From Acanthosepion pharaonis (lineage: Eukaryota; Mollusca; Cephalopoda; Sepiida; Sepiidae), in the NCBI GenBank assembly GCA_903632075.3, contig CAHIKZ030003516.1, positions 893,501-957,500 of the forward strand: a stretch of DNA of 64,000 bases, written 5' to 3'. This document shows, piece after piece, positions 43,500 to 54,445 of the stretch. Under the pieces are notes generated by a model. That model saw only the letters and a list, made by a program, of their open reading frames with translations, did no database searches and was not told the origin of the DNA. Position 1 is the stretch's first letter. Each line of letters begins with the position of its first letter. The translations under genes and the position numbers were made by a program.

Positions 43500-44560
43500 C
43501 TTGGTTCTGGCAAAGTTTTTCTATCTTTTAATATTCTGCTTAGTTTTTGGAATGTTTCCTAAGCTATCCAAATATGTCTTCAGATTTTTTCTCCATCCTT
43601 TTTTAAAATATTCAGATATTTAAATTTCCTTTTTTAGTTTTTGAATGCTTTTGGAAGGCATCTTAAGCTATCCAAATATGTCTTCAGATTTCAGTATCAC
43701 ACTCTCCATCCTTTGTTAAAACACTTCCCAGATATTTAAATTTCCCTTTTTCTTAATACTTTGCTTAGCTTTTGGAAGGCTTTTTTCAGATTTCAGGCAT
43801 TCTCCATCTTTGTTAAAACACTTCCCAGATATTTCCCAAGGCATCTTCGCTATTCAGATTTCAGATTTAGTATCATTCTCCATCCTTTTGTTAAAACACT
43901 TCCCAGATATTTAAATTTCCCTTTTTCTTAATACTTTGCTTAGCTTTTGGAAGGGAAGGCATCTTTCTTAAGATTTCAGCTTTTGGTATCCATTCTCCAT
44001 CCTTTGTTAAGATATTTAAATTTCCCTTTTTTTAATACTTTGCTTAGCTTTTTCAGATCTTTTCAAGTATCATTTCAGTATCACATTCTCCATCCTTTGT
44101 TAAAACACTTCCCAGATATTTAAATTTCCCTTTTTCTTTTGCTTAGCTTTTGGAAGGCATCTTTTATCCCAAGCTTTTTGGAAGGCATCCTTTTTAAAAC
44201 TATCCAGATATTTAAATTTCCTTTTCTTAATACTTTGCTTAGCTTTTGAAGGATTTCAGATTTATCACATTCTCCATCCTTTGTTAAAACACTTCCCAGA
44301 TATTTAAATTTCCCTTTTTCTTAATACTTTGCTTAGCTTTTGGAAGGCATCTTTCGCTATCCCAATGCGCCTTCAGATTTCAGTATCACATTCTCCATCC
44401 TTTGTTAAAACACTTCCCAGATATTTAAATTTCCCTTTTTCTTAATACTTTGCTTAGCTTTTGGAAGGCAACTTTCGCTATCCCAATGCGCCTTCAGATT
44501 TCAGTATCACACTCTCCATCCCTTGTTAAAACACTTCCCAGATATTTAAATTTCTGCATT
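43500..44560. repeat. 121-bp tandem repeat derived from LINE coding sequence, about nine units
   Basis: The unit carries TTCCCAGATATTTAAATTTC, CTTAATACTTTGCTTAGC, GGAAGGCATCTTTCGCTATC and CACATTCTCCATCC. The last three units (44293, 44414, 44533) are near-identical; the earlier ones contain many internal deletions. Confidence 0.95.
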
Positions 44561-44639
44561 TGCTTTTAGTATTTCCAATTATATATATATATATATATAT
44601 ATATATGATTATCCTTTCTAGTTCTCTAACAAGCTTCTT

Positions 44640-44768
44640 GGTGTTAAATTGGAATTCATTAAGGAAGGAAGTGTAGTTTTTGTTAACCCAAGTACATTTG
44701 TCCTTCCAAAGTACTTGGTTTAACAAAAACTATGGCACTTTCCTTGATGAATTTCAATTTAACAGCAT
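44640..44768. repeat. Hairpin insert in the RTE relic
   Basis: TTAAATTGGAATTCATTAAG and GTAGTTTTTGTTAACC are inverted at 44720-44765 around CATTTGTCCTTCC, with a few mismatches. Confidence 0.8.
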
Positions 44769-45184
44769 AAAACTGGTGCCACCAGCAGCTTTTGCTACTG
44801 GAGAGGCTATTTATAGTAAAAGGTTTATTTAGGAAAAAAACATTAAATCTCATCATTAAATCATCCAATGGGTTGATATCCCATAAAAAACAAAAAATTT
44901 GTTAGGGTCCTAGCTATGAGCAAAAAGTGAACCTTTTGTAGGAGTTTTTGTAGTTTTCTCTCTGTATCTGCTACCAGCATTGTATCATCTGCATATTTTA
45001 TGTTGTTAAGATTGTGGCCGCCAATAACGAATCCTGGTAGGACTTTTAATTCTCTCAGAATTGCCTTGCTGTATTGATTGAATAAGTCCGGTGAGAAGAC
45101 ACATCCTTGTCTTACAACCCTTTCTATTGTTGTATATCTGCTGTACTCATCTTCTATCCATATGATTCCTTAAATGGGACTAAA

Positions 45185-45955
45185 AGTGAGTAATTAAGTT
45201 TTAATGTCAGTTCTTATCACATTAACTTTCTCCCAACTGCCACAGCAAAGTCAATTATTCTCTATTTAAAAATAAAATGTTACATTTCTCTCAGTTTTTA
45301 AATTAAAAAGAAATAATTTATTTTAGTAAATTAATTAATGAGAAAATAAATCAAGGAAATATTGTAAAGCAGTAAGCCTGACTTAAGCTAAAGAAAAATG
45401 TTGTATTTAGAATTTTGCGAGAGAGCGTAAAAAATATTTTTTATTGATTTCAAAACTATTTTGCCGTCATGGAATTTCCAGGTTCAGAAAAGAGTTAAAA
45501 CCTCTATTAAAGGAATTCTGCTGTTGTCATGATTTTCCCAGTTTAGCAACCAGCAGTTGGTTGCCTTGACTCTTCAACATTTTCGGCGGCATACCTATGT
45601 GACTCATTCTGGTGGCCTGAAGGTTATAGCCTACAGCAGTGACACTTGAAGATAAATTAACCTACGGGAAATCTAAACTTCACATATAAGATACAGGGTG
45701 AGTTTTTCACAATTTGTTTGGAAAAAATATAATATCAGGTTCTATATGGTTTTTGGATGTAATTCTATTGGTTTGGAAAAATTCTAATATCAAGTGGATG
45801 TAATTCTATATGGTCTGTGGGGTGGATGTAATTGGCCAAACTTTGCAGGCATTTAGGTTAGAACACTGAGATGTCTGAGGTAAGTTTTAACTTGATCATG
45901 ATCTTATATTCTAAATGCATTCCTGTTTTATTTTTTGGGGGAAGGGATAGATCAA
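45185..45955. other. Intron, nothing recognised
   Basis: A short internal duplication (GGTTTGGAAAAATTCTAATA near 45715-45785). Confidence 0.4.
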
Positions 45956-45959
45956 AGTT

Positions 45960-46520
45960 GAATCTAAGATTACTATAAGTCTGCCATTCACTCATGCTTA
46001 GAATATTGTGGCTAGATATGGTTCGGTGCCTGTGCTATTTACCTTAAGTTCTTTGATAAGATCCAAAAAAGAATCAGCAATATTATTGGTCCTGATCTGA
46101 CAGATAGGCTTCACTCACTTCCCCATTGATGTAAGGTTGCCTCTCTGTGCCTTTTCTATAAATACTTTCATGACACTTGTTCAGATGAACTCTTCACTAT
46201 AGTATCCAGATTTTTTTAATTTAAGCGCAGTACTTGACTGGCATTAAGATTTCATCAATTTAAAATTGAGCTGGCTAGATGTAATCATCAGTTCTATGCT
46301 AACAGTTTCTTTTGTTACACTTCCTGCTTGTAGAACTCCCTTCCAGCTTCATGCTTTCCAGCCAACTTTAATCTGCAAAAATTTAAATGCAATGTCAATC
46401 GCTATCTACTGTTTCCTCTTCTTGCTCATTATTAATCTTTCTTAATTCTTTCCCACCCTATAACATCTTGTGTCTTAGTGGCTTGACTGCCTTGTATGGG
46501 GTGATACTGATTATGTCCAG
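45960..46520 (+). pseudogene. J1 LINE C-terminal part and 3' UTR
   Basis: The pieces CLEYCG, AIYLKFFDKIQKRISNIIG, ASLCLFYKYFHDTCSDELF, LARCNHQFYANSFCYTSCL, NSLPASCFPANFNLQKFKCN and NRYLL are in order with two or three stops. The 3' UTR ends TTGTATGGGGTGATACTG. It is among the best kept J1 C-termini. Confidence 0.85.
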
Positions 46521-46689
46521 TTTATACTAGATTAAAAAAAGATAAACATAGGCTGTTTTAGTTTTCTTTTTAAATTACATTTGCAATTTGGTATTTTTTT
46601 TTCTTACCGGGAATGGCAACACAGTCTGATTTTTATAACTGTTTTAATGCAGAAACCATTTGTAAAAAAAACAAAAAAAAAAAGGGATT

Positions 46690-47000
46690 AGGAATGAATT
46701 TTCATACAGAAGAAAAGGCATTGTAATTCAATTTTGGAAATGGATTCTGATATAAAAAAGCATTGCAAATTGATATTAGTGTAGAATGAATTATAAATGG
46801 ATTTTGATATAGAAAAGGTGTTGATACTGGATTTTGATATAGAAAAGATATTGAAAATGGATTCTGATATAAAAAGGTACTGAAATGGATTTTGAAATAG
46901 AAAATGGTATTGGAAATGGATTTTTGATATGGAAAAAGGTATTGATTTTGAATATAGAAATATGTATTGACATGGATTTTGATAAAGGAAAAAATATTAG
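46690..47000. repeat. About 39-bp degenerate tandem repeat
   Basis: The unit is GGATTTTGATATAGAAAAG then GTATTGAAAAT-like sequence, about eight copies. The minus strand reads as repeated FLYQNP, a by-product of the repeat and not a recognised protein. Confidence 0.8.
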
Positions 47001-47790
47001 ATTTGTCAGAGAAAAGTGATGTAAAAGCATTTTGCTGCATAAAAAAAAAAGCACAATAAATTATTTTGCTGTGGAAATACATTGAAAATAAAGAAGAAAT
47101 TGATTTTGATCAGTTAGAAATCAAGGCAAGGACATTGTGACATCACACAAAGTCCACATCACATTTTCCCCATGATCTGCAATTTCTAAATGGTATGACC
47201 ATTGGACAAAATTAAGATTTCACAGAATAAATCTTGAAACAAGAAGAAATTTTCAACCAATGTCAAACTTGATATTGAAATAAGAGAACAGGAAGGGTTG
47301 GGCATGGAGCTGAGTATCTTTTTTTCTTTTATTGCTTCTGATGTCACTGCCAGATTGTTTATATCTCAGGTTTCTGATATCAATGAAGTTTCGTGACACC
47401 AGATTCAAAAAAACAATAACATTCACAGAAGAGTGCCCTTGACACTAACTTTCTAAAAGGAATTTAAACTCATTATGCTCTTGACAATTTTGTGAAAAAA
47501 CAAGAAAGGATATTGTAAAGAAGTGGATCTTGATTGTAACATGATCAAGTCCTCTTTGCCAGTTAGAATGACTGGGGAGAAAAAAGAATCATTTAGATAA
47601 TCTTACAGTTTATCTATTCCCAAGAAAGTGATTACAGTTGTTTCCTGTTAGAGTGACACATTCTTAGGAACCAGATAGGACAGGACTAAGTAAAAGGTTA
47701 TATCAGATAACATAAATGGTTTAAGATCAGTTTCAATTTGATCACAAGACGTTAATCAATTTCAAAGTTCAAACATAGAACCACTTTTTT
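47000..47790. other. Intron, nothing recognised
   Basis: No repeat or coding similarity noticed. Confidence 0.4.
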
Positions 47791-47804
47791 TGTTATCAAG
47801 GCTT

Positions 47805-48145
47805 AATTCCTGACCACTGACAATCCCTTTCTTCCTTATTTTCAAAGCATTCCTATAGTAAAATCTTTAGGAATACATTTATGTTATACAGCCCTATTCT
47901 ATCAGTAATGCTTGCATTCATTCCTGACCACTGACAATCCCTTTCTTTTGGATTTTAAAGGCATTCCTATCGTAAAATCATTAAGAATACATTTACATTA
48001 TATAATAGTCCTATTTTATCAGTAATGCTTGCATTCATTCCTGACCACTGACAATCCCTTTTTTCTACTTTTCAATGCATTTCAAAATTAACATCATTTA
48101 CTAAGCTTTTATTTATTAAAATTATTTGCAATGTGTTTCTATAGT
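47805..48145. repeat. About 118-bp tandem repeat, 2.7 units
   Basis: Each unit starts TTCCTGACCACTGACAATCC and ends TCAGTAATGCTTGCATTCA; starts lie near 47807, 47921 and 48039. Confidence 0.9.
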
Positions 48146-48227
48146 AAAATCGTTGCAAGATTGTCAACATGCTCAAAATATCCAAATGAAATGATAAAGA
48201 ATTAACATTTCCAGCTTATATATAATA

Positions 48228-48700
48228 AATGCTAATGTCAGTGTGTCACACCTTTTCAAATTTACTCCTAGAGGCCGTAGTCCAACATATCATACCATTT
48301 TGGAATCAGACTGACTCTCTGAGAAAATTAAAGGCCAGATGCAATCCTGAAATTTTGGATTCCTAAGTTTTCATTACTGTGATTTTTTGTGACATTTTTT
48401 TTTGTGCAATAAGAATTTTTATAACTTACAAAAAAATTTTGGAATAATCAAAATTGCAAAATCCAGCAAAAGTCACCCATAAAAAAAAAAAAATTGTTTG
48501 TATGGAAAGTAAGGACCTACATACATCAAAATGCCTTTAAATTAAGTGGTGGAAGAATAATTATCAGTAAGCTTAAATATTAATGCAATACTTAAATGCA
48601 GCAATCAATTTTGAGTTCTTCTGTAGTTTATTGTTGCCTATTGCATCTACTGCTCCCTAGCTATTGTGATGAAGGCTGAATAAAGAGCCCTCTGCAGGAG
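48228..48700 (+). repeat. Dispersed repeat, partner of 58075-58560
   Basis: CAATTTTGAGTTCTTCTGTA, GTTTATTGTTGCCTAT and GAAAGTAAGGACCTACA are present inverted and in order at 58075-58560. About 450 bp, no frame recognised. Confidence 0.85.
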
Positions 48701-48764
48701 CTAGTTTAAATGCTGCCCGAGTAGTTATATATTAGTCTATATTTCTGAAATGAAGTATTATGTA

Positions 48765-48935
48765 CACTATTTACATTATTCAGACTATTGTCCTCATTTT
48801 TGTTGCCATATTTATCACAACATTTTGGCCGTTGTATGCTCCAGCCTTCTTCAGGTGGTTGGGATGTTGAACTGAACCCTTTATTTTGTTCGCTGGAGTA
48901 GACTGTTCTAGTTCCACGTGCCATGTCTAATGGAT
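48765..48935 (-). repeat. Penelope-type terminal-repeat relic, second copy
   Basis: Minus strand CCTGAAGAAGGCTGGAGCAT, then ACAACGGCC and AAAATGTTGTGATAA parallels 35200-35245. The GAAA box is altered to AAAA. An extra fragment of the same family (ATTATTCAGACTATTGTCCT, inverted) is at 49150-49200. Confidence 0.55.
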
Positions 48936-49029
48936 GTCAGTTTTCAGTTATCTCCTGTTAATTCCCCTCTCCAAGTTCTCCTCCACCTTAACCAGGTATT
49001 GAACTCACACTCTTTTTGTCTCCTGTCAC

Positions 49030-49135
49030 TGGATCTAACTAACGCCTTTATCACCGAAGTTAAGCAATGTTGAGTTTAGTCAGCACTTAGATAGGTGACC
49101 AAATGGGAATACCAGGACATTGAGGACACATGGCA
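49030..49135 (+). pseudogene. 5S rRNA-derived fragment, sense on plus strand
   Basis: CACCGAAGTTAAGCAATGTT, CAGCACTTAGATAGGTGACC and GGGAATACCAGG match the internal promoter and 3' half of animal 5S rRNA. No intact 5' end. Confidence 0.8.
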
Positions 49136-49204
49136 CATTGGATAAATGTTGTGATAAATATGACAACAAAGATGAGGACAATAGTCTGAATAATGTAAAT
49201 AATG

Positions 49205-49650
49205 TAGTTATATATTAGTTGCTATCTTCTTCGATATGTCCTTTCAGGACCTTGGTGATCATAGCTCTCCACATGGCTCTACTTTCTATAGGAGTTCTTG
49301 TAGTTTCCTTTCTATGTCTGCTGCCAACAGTGACATCTGCATATCTCAAGTTGTTAAATTTGTGGCCGTCAATAATGAATCCTGGGAGGACTTCTGATTC
49401 TTTCAGAATCGTACAAGTTGAATAAATCTGGTGAGAAGACACATCTTTTTTATTTTTGCATATTTATTGAATTCATTTTCTATCCGTATGCAGATGGTTT
49501 TTTACCAGTATATGTTCTGGGTTATTCTAATATCCTACCCAAATAAGTCAACATTACCTAGTAGCTCACACAGTTCTTTGTGACATAGCTTATCAAATGC
49601 TTTTGTATAATCTATAAAACACAGGTTTCTCTTTCTGATATCATTCTGAG
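49205..49650 (-). pseudogene. RTE-like LINE relic
   Basis: Minus pieces ESEVLPGFIIDGHKFNNLRY with AD then shifted; SRAMWRAMITKVLKGHIEED. The ADDT motif is damaged. 49490-49640 continues upstream RT sequence. Confidence 0.75.
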
Positions 49651-49884
49651 CATAAATATTGCATTACTTGTTCCAGTGTCTTTAACAAACCCATACTATT
49701 CTTGTCCTTTTTCCAGTTTAATTCATCTGTGTGTTCTATATTACGATCTCAAATAGACTAAAAACTTTTTACCGAAAATGGTACCCTACCAAAATTGTTG
49801 TGTGCCAAATATGTCCAAGCATCTTTTATACTGTCACATACAGTAAATGAACCACTTTCGAAAGAAAGGAACAGATCATTCCTG

Positions 49885-50270
49885 ATTGACTGATTTGTTT
49901 TTTTCTGACTTATCAACATTTTACTGGTTACTTAAAGCCAGAAAAACTTTTTAGATTGTAAGAATTTTTGGAGGTAATAATGATTTTTACTGATAAACTT
50001 TCTACTAATTAACCCATAGCTTAAGGGAGAAGAGATGGATTCATACCTTTCCAAAGAGTATTCGTGCGTAAGTGAATGCAATGAACCAGACTGGATTTGG
50101 AACTCGGCTCTCTGATTTCAAATGCCAAGCCATTATCCATTACACCACTTGCAAGCTTACAGCACCTGGTATTGCTAAGCGTTCACCCATCTAGGTAAAG
50201 AATGAGCTCAATGTTGCTTAACTTCAGTGATCATATGAGAACCAGCGTTTTGACATGATAGGATCTTTAC
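49885..50270 (-). mobile_element. Chimeric 5S-tRNA SINE, complete copy
   Basis: On the minus strand: 5S-like head (about 50270-50155), then a tRNA-like part (GTGGTGTAATGGATAATGGC, 35 nt later GAGTTCCAAATCCAGTC), then body CTTTGGAAAGGTATGAATCC, CTATGGGTTAATTAG and tail ATTATTACCTCC ... AAAAACAAATCA. Two different Pol III promoters lie in series. Confidence 0.8.
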
Positions 50271-50790
50271 ACCACCCTTTACATCACATTCAAGCTTACA
50301 GCACCTGGTATTGCCAAACAATCACCCATCTAGGTACTGACTAGGCTTGACATGTCTTAACTTCAGTGATCGTATGAGAATTGGTGTTTCAATATATGGT
50401 AGTAAGCCCTCCAATACTGAGCACAATTCCTGAGTGTATCTAGGTATTGAATAGGCGTCACATGGCTTAACTTTGGTGATCGTATGAAAACCGTTATTCC
50501 AACATAAGTCCACAAGCCTACCACCTGCTCATCCAATCTTACAGCAACTGGTATTCTCAAATGATTACTCGTCTAGGTACTGGCCAGGCTTGACATTGCT
50601 TAACTTCAGTGATTGTACAAGAAGTGGTGTTTTAATGTGATATGGCTGTAAGCCCTACTACCTGCCTATCCAAGCTTGCAGCACCTGGTATTCACATTTG
50701 GTCACCTATCTAAGTGCTGACTAGACTTAACATTGCTTAACTTTGGTGATTGTACATAACTGGAGTTTCAATATGATATAGCAGTAAGTC
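50155..50790 (-). pseudogene. Degenerate tandem array of five 5S rRNA-like units
   Basis: Units near 50155-50270, 50294-50406, 50440-50515 (partial), 50528-50654 and 50671-50790. Each has (minus) pieces of GTTAAGCAATGTTGAGCC, GGGTGACC or variants and AATACCAGGTGCTGTAAGC. They differ from each other at many sites and are joined by short CCTACTACCTGC-like linkers, so this is not a functional 5S cluster. Confidence 0.85.
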
Positions 50791-50799
50791 CTATGATGC

Positions 50800-51230
50800 T
50801 GAGTAAAATTCCTAAGTGGTGACGTAGACACATGTCAAGGAAAGATTAAGATAAAACAGTGGTGACCACCTGTGGATCTTTGACATTTAATGTGTAGCTC
50901 ATGAAAATATGTCAGCCGTGCTTTTTTTCTCATAATTCATATAAAAGATAAATAAAAAAACACACTTCAGTCTTTGGCAGAATATGGTATATAAAGTCTA
51001 TTTATCAGACAACTGGTGGGTAACCGAATGACAAAGTAGAAAAATTCTATCTAAGATGTTTCGTCATCAGACTAAAATAATGTTTGTATTGATGGAATTG
51101 TATATATGCAGGGGGAGGGGCAAAAATATAAACAAAACACCAGTTATAATTAGACATCAAGAGGAATAGCAAAGATATAGGGATTTTAAACTTTTGTTGT
51201 CTGATATGTCTAGATTCAGAGCTTAGTTAA
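50800..51230. other. Intron with a Penelope-type end fragment
   Basis: The segment 51020-51085 (GAATGACAAAGTAGAAAAAT, GATGTTTCGTCATCAGAC) parallels 63160-63260; it lacks a stem II, so it is not called as a ribozyme. Confidence 0.45.
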
Positions 51231-51234
51231 CATT

Positions 51235-52140
51235 TTTTTTAAATTGTTTCAACCCCCAAGCAAGGTAACAATGCCACTAAGATGCAAGAGATTACTTTGA
51301 GTGAAAGAGAATGAGAAGACTTTAGAAGAAGAAATCGGAATCCCAATCCTAAACAGGAAACAAGCGATAAACCTTTAGGCCTGTTCAAAAGACCAGGGAG
51401 AATTGTGAACTGGACGATAGGCAAACCTATTTATTCCTATTGAAAGAAAAAAAGATGTAAATAAATAGTAAATAAGAGTTCACAATTTTAGGCAGAGGTG
51501 CTAGAATTATAGCATTGAAGTGAACTTTACAAGGAAACAGAAACCCAATCCTCAACAGAAAAGAAGGGATAATTCTATACTCCTGTTCAGAAGACAGGAG
51601 CGTAAACTGGGCAACAGGCAAGCCTATCTACTCCTATTGAAAAAAAAATAGCAAATAAAATTTTGGTGTGTAGACAGTGACATTAGAAGTATAGAATTAA
51701 AATAAGAGCACATGCACATATTCAGGTAAGGACAGTTAATTATGTAACCACTCCCGTTTATGAATTTTAACTACTTAAATTTTAAGACAAAAGTTGCATT
51801 GTCTCCTAAAAATGGAAAAAAAAAAAAAAAAACAAGGGAGAACTAAACTAATGTTCAGGCAATTCTATTTTATTTTTATATGTATGCAAAAATATTTAAT
51901 CTGCGTCAGTTGTCAGCTTTTGCCCTTTTCTCAATAAATGCATAAAAGTAAAGCAATTCACCACAAGGAAGGTGATAAAGCCACTAAGATGCAAGAGGCT
52001 ACTGGTAGTGAAAGAGAATTACAAGGCTTTAGCAGAAGGAACTGGAAACCCCATCCTAAACAGGAAACAAGGGATAAACCTCTGCTCCTGTTCAAAAGGT
52101 AGGGAAGGAGTGTGAATTGGGTGATCAGTTGAATCTATCT
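51235..52140 (-). repeat. LINE 3'-end repeat (family J3), three partial units
   Basis: Units at 51235-51440, 51500-51645 and 51955-52140 share the blocks listed for 13260-14100. Unit 1 starts with the LINE 3' UTR signature (CAACCCCCAAGCAAGGTAAC). Confidence 0.65.
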
Positions 52141-52319
52141 ATTGTTAGCTAGAAAGTTATTCCTTGAGTCTAGCCTGCACCTTACTTCTTTGATAGTTTG
52201 GTGTGACATCAATTGCAAAGCCTATTCTGGCATCATCTGAGATGTGTTTTGGCGACATGACATGCATTAGGTTTGGCTTCTGCAAGTTGGAATGATAGAG
52301 AAAAATGTTTGTCATCCAT

Positions 52320-52400
52320 TTCTACCTGAAGAAGACAAACTTAAGACATCATGTCAGCGAAACACATCATTTAAAAGCTTTTCCACTTTGTCTCACTAAT
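52320..52400 (+). repeat. Penelope-type end fragment, hammerhead resemblance
   Basis: CTGAAGA (52326), GACA...TGTC pairing across 22 nt, then AGC and GAAAC (52359-52363). The pairing is displaced by three bases from the core, so function is doubtful. Confidence 0.35.
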
Positions 52401-52437
52401 CCACTTTTGTTTCAGGTACTATTATACGTCCTACATA

Positions 52438-52750
52438 TATGAAGAATGTACAATAATACACATATACACAGATATATATGTATACACATACGTACATATA
52501 TAGACATATGCACACACATATACACACACGTATATGTATAGACATATGCACACACATATACACACATATGCACACACATATATACACATATGCACACACA
52601 TATATATACACACATGCACAAACACACACACAAAAACACACATATACACACACATACATAAACACACACATACATATATATACACACAAACACACACACA
52701 CAGACACACACACATATATACACATACACACATGTGTGTGTGTGTGATAA
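52438..52750. repeat. 310-bp mixed (CA)n/(TA)n microsatellite
   Basis: ACACACATATACACACACAT-type units without a fixed longer period. Frames on both strands are translations of the repeat. Confidence 0.97.
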
Positions 52751-53114
52751 CAATATAGTTTTAAGGTATGCTATATTTATGGACAAAAGTGCTCAATATC
52801 AAAGATAGAATATATGTAAATATAAACGTGCACACTGACATCAGCACCAAGTGGCAACAGCCTGTTTCATGCTTGAACATAATTTTATATATATGTAGAA
52901 ATGATCTAAATGAAGAGATATGATCAAATGTATATATGAGCGATTATGTACACGTACAAGTGAGCAAATAACTATTTATTTAATCAACTGTGCAAATGAA
53001 ACAGTACTCAATGTAGTTAAAAAGAGCTAAAAAACATATATTAATAATTACACATATACCTACATTTACAGCATGACTCAGAGTTTCATGGCTTTACAAA
53101 CTGTTCATAACTTT

Positions 53115-53157
53115 TTGTACCTGATGATTGGCAAAGCCATGAAACTGAGTTGTACAG
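53115..53157 (+). ncRNA. Complete type I hammerhead candidate upstream of Penelope-like element
   Basis: Stem I TTGTAC (53115-53120) pairs with GTACAG (53152-53157), one wobble. The core CTGATGA (53121-53127) is intact. Stem II TGGC-AAA-GCCA (53129-53139) is perfect, though U28 faces U40 at its base. GAAA (53141-53144) is intact. Stem III AC/GT closes a 3-nt loop, and GTT would be the cleavage triplet (after 53151). All core bases match the consensus. Wider flanks (GACTCAGAGTTTCATGGCTT near 53075) form a larger inverted repeat with the motif. Confidence 0.65.
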
Positions 53158-53175
53158 TAAACATAGGTATGTGTG

Positions 53176-53177
<2 letters not shown>

Positions 53178-53228
<51 letters not shown>
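53178..53228. repeat. (TA)n(CA)n microsatellite
   Basis: About 19 TA units then CA. Confidence 0.95.
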
Positions 53229-53474
53229 TCTCATGTCTTGTTCTAGTTTCTGCACCTGCAGATTGTTGTACATCCCGTATGGACAGCAGTAATATTTACG
53301 AGCCAGTTGTTTGTTTGAAACAATCCCATGTCATCTTATACTTGTGGCCTGACACTGTCAAGCTAAATTATGAAGTCAACTTGATAAATAGTTGTGTTTA
53401 TTAATTTTAATTCAATCTTATATACAACATTGGTATAATCTTTCTTAAATTAGTACACAAACATTTTAACCATA

Positions 53475-54090
53475 ACCCTTTTATCAAAAAAAATCTTCAA
53501 CAAGAACATTAAGGTTAGTTACAGCTGCACTAGAAACCTTGACCAACATATAGCCCAGCATAATAATGTAACCCTAAACAAATACTTAAGCAACACTAAT
53601 AACAATGGTAGCTATGATGATCAAAAATGTAATTGTCGTAAAGGAACCATTTGCCCTATGAATAACAAATGTATGTATAAAGGAGTTATCTATGAGGCCA
53701 GTGTCAGGCATAATGACCAAATTAAATTTTATTTTATTTTGGGTCAACTGCAAATAATTGGAAAAGGCATTTTTATCATCACAAAATGACTCTTAACAAA
53801 AAATATGCAAATGCTACAGCACTCTCAAAGTTTTACTGAACTATCAAAACAGATAGCTACACACCTGCAGTAAATTGGGAATTTGTTGGTAAAATCAATC
53901 CATTTTCAGGCCAGGGGGACTGATGCAATCTGTGTTTACTAGAAAAAAAAAATCATCCTAAAAAAAATAATAATTTTAATCTACTTTATAAACGGAATGA
54001 GCTTATGTCTAGTTGTATGCATAGAAATATGTTTCTCTTAAAATATTGTAATCCTGGATAATTTACTTTTCATCTAAATTTAATTTTGTT
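53475..54090 (+). pseudogene. Penelope-like element 3' part: Cys cluster and GIY-YIG remnant
   Basis: NCRKGTICPMNNKCMYKGVI (Cys-rich, then GVIYEA for the GIY side), then shifted YFGSTANNWKRRFY-like codons, LTKNMQMLQHSQSF, VNWEFVGKI and CNLCLLEKNNIL in other frames. The order is that of the C-terminal endonuclease of Penelope-like elements. This is a different family from 10548-12460. The RT part is missing. Confidence 0.7.
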
Positions 54091-54402
54091 TGCCTTCATT
54101 TTAGGCCATGCACCGATTAACTCCCTTTAACCATCCAAACGTCACTTACCGAGCTGTGTCTCCCGTTCAAATTTTAAACATGCTTCAATTCCTATTTTTT
54201 CTTTTTTTTTCCCTAATGACTCTTACCTGCACCCCATTTTCTGCACTTAAACCCACCCCAGTATTGCTTTTGTACTATTTTAATTTTGAACTACGAATCA
54301 ATGTCATTCCCTCAAACATCTGTATATTTTTTTAAATAAACAATAAACTATACCTTGTGCCTGACGAGTTGGTTAACAAATGAAACTTAAGTCACACACC
54401 AA

Positions 54403-54405
<3 letters not shown>

Positions 54406-54443
<38 letters not shown>
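54406..54443. repeat. (TA)n microsatellite
   Basis: About 19 TA units. Next to it, (TA)n also at 54838-54870. Confidence 0.95.

Positions 54444-54445
<2 letters not shown>

Larger units (their letters stand above)
43000..45180 (-). pseudogene. RTE-like LINE reverse transcriptase relic with an amplified segment
   Basis: Reading from 45180 down: ILRELKVLPGFVIGGH then NIKYADDTMLVADTERKLQK (YADD motif). A hairpin insert at about 44575-44925 follows. Then the segment KYLGSVLTKDGECDTEI with IGIAKDAFQKLSKVLRK is repeated about nine times to 43500. Then NCYVIPSFLYGSESWTIFSK and KEMWFYRR-like residues follow. These motifs are those of RTE-like or endonuclease-RT LINEs, often annotated as craniofacial development protein 2-like. 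It has many shifts. Confidence 0.85.

Noticed and set aside
46702..47082. Minus frame with repeated FLYQNP
   Set aside because: By-product of the 39-bp tandem repeat; no start context or homology.
50155..50790. Functional 5S rRNA gene cluster
   Set aside because: Units differ at many conserved positions, one is partial, and they lead into a SINE body.
51053..51075. CTGATGA followed by CGAAAC on minus strand, as a hammerhead
   Set aside because: There is no room for stem II between the two core parts.
52396..52786. Open frames on both strands in the CA/TA tract
   Set aside because: They are translations of a microsatellite (Cys-Val-Tyr and His-Thr-Tyr runs).
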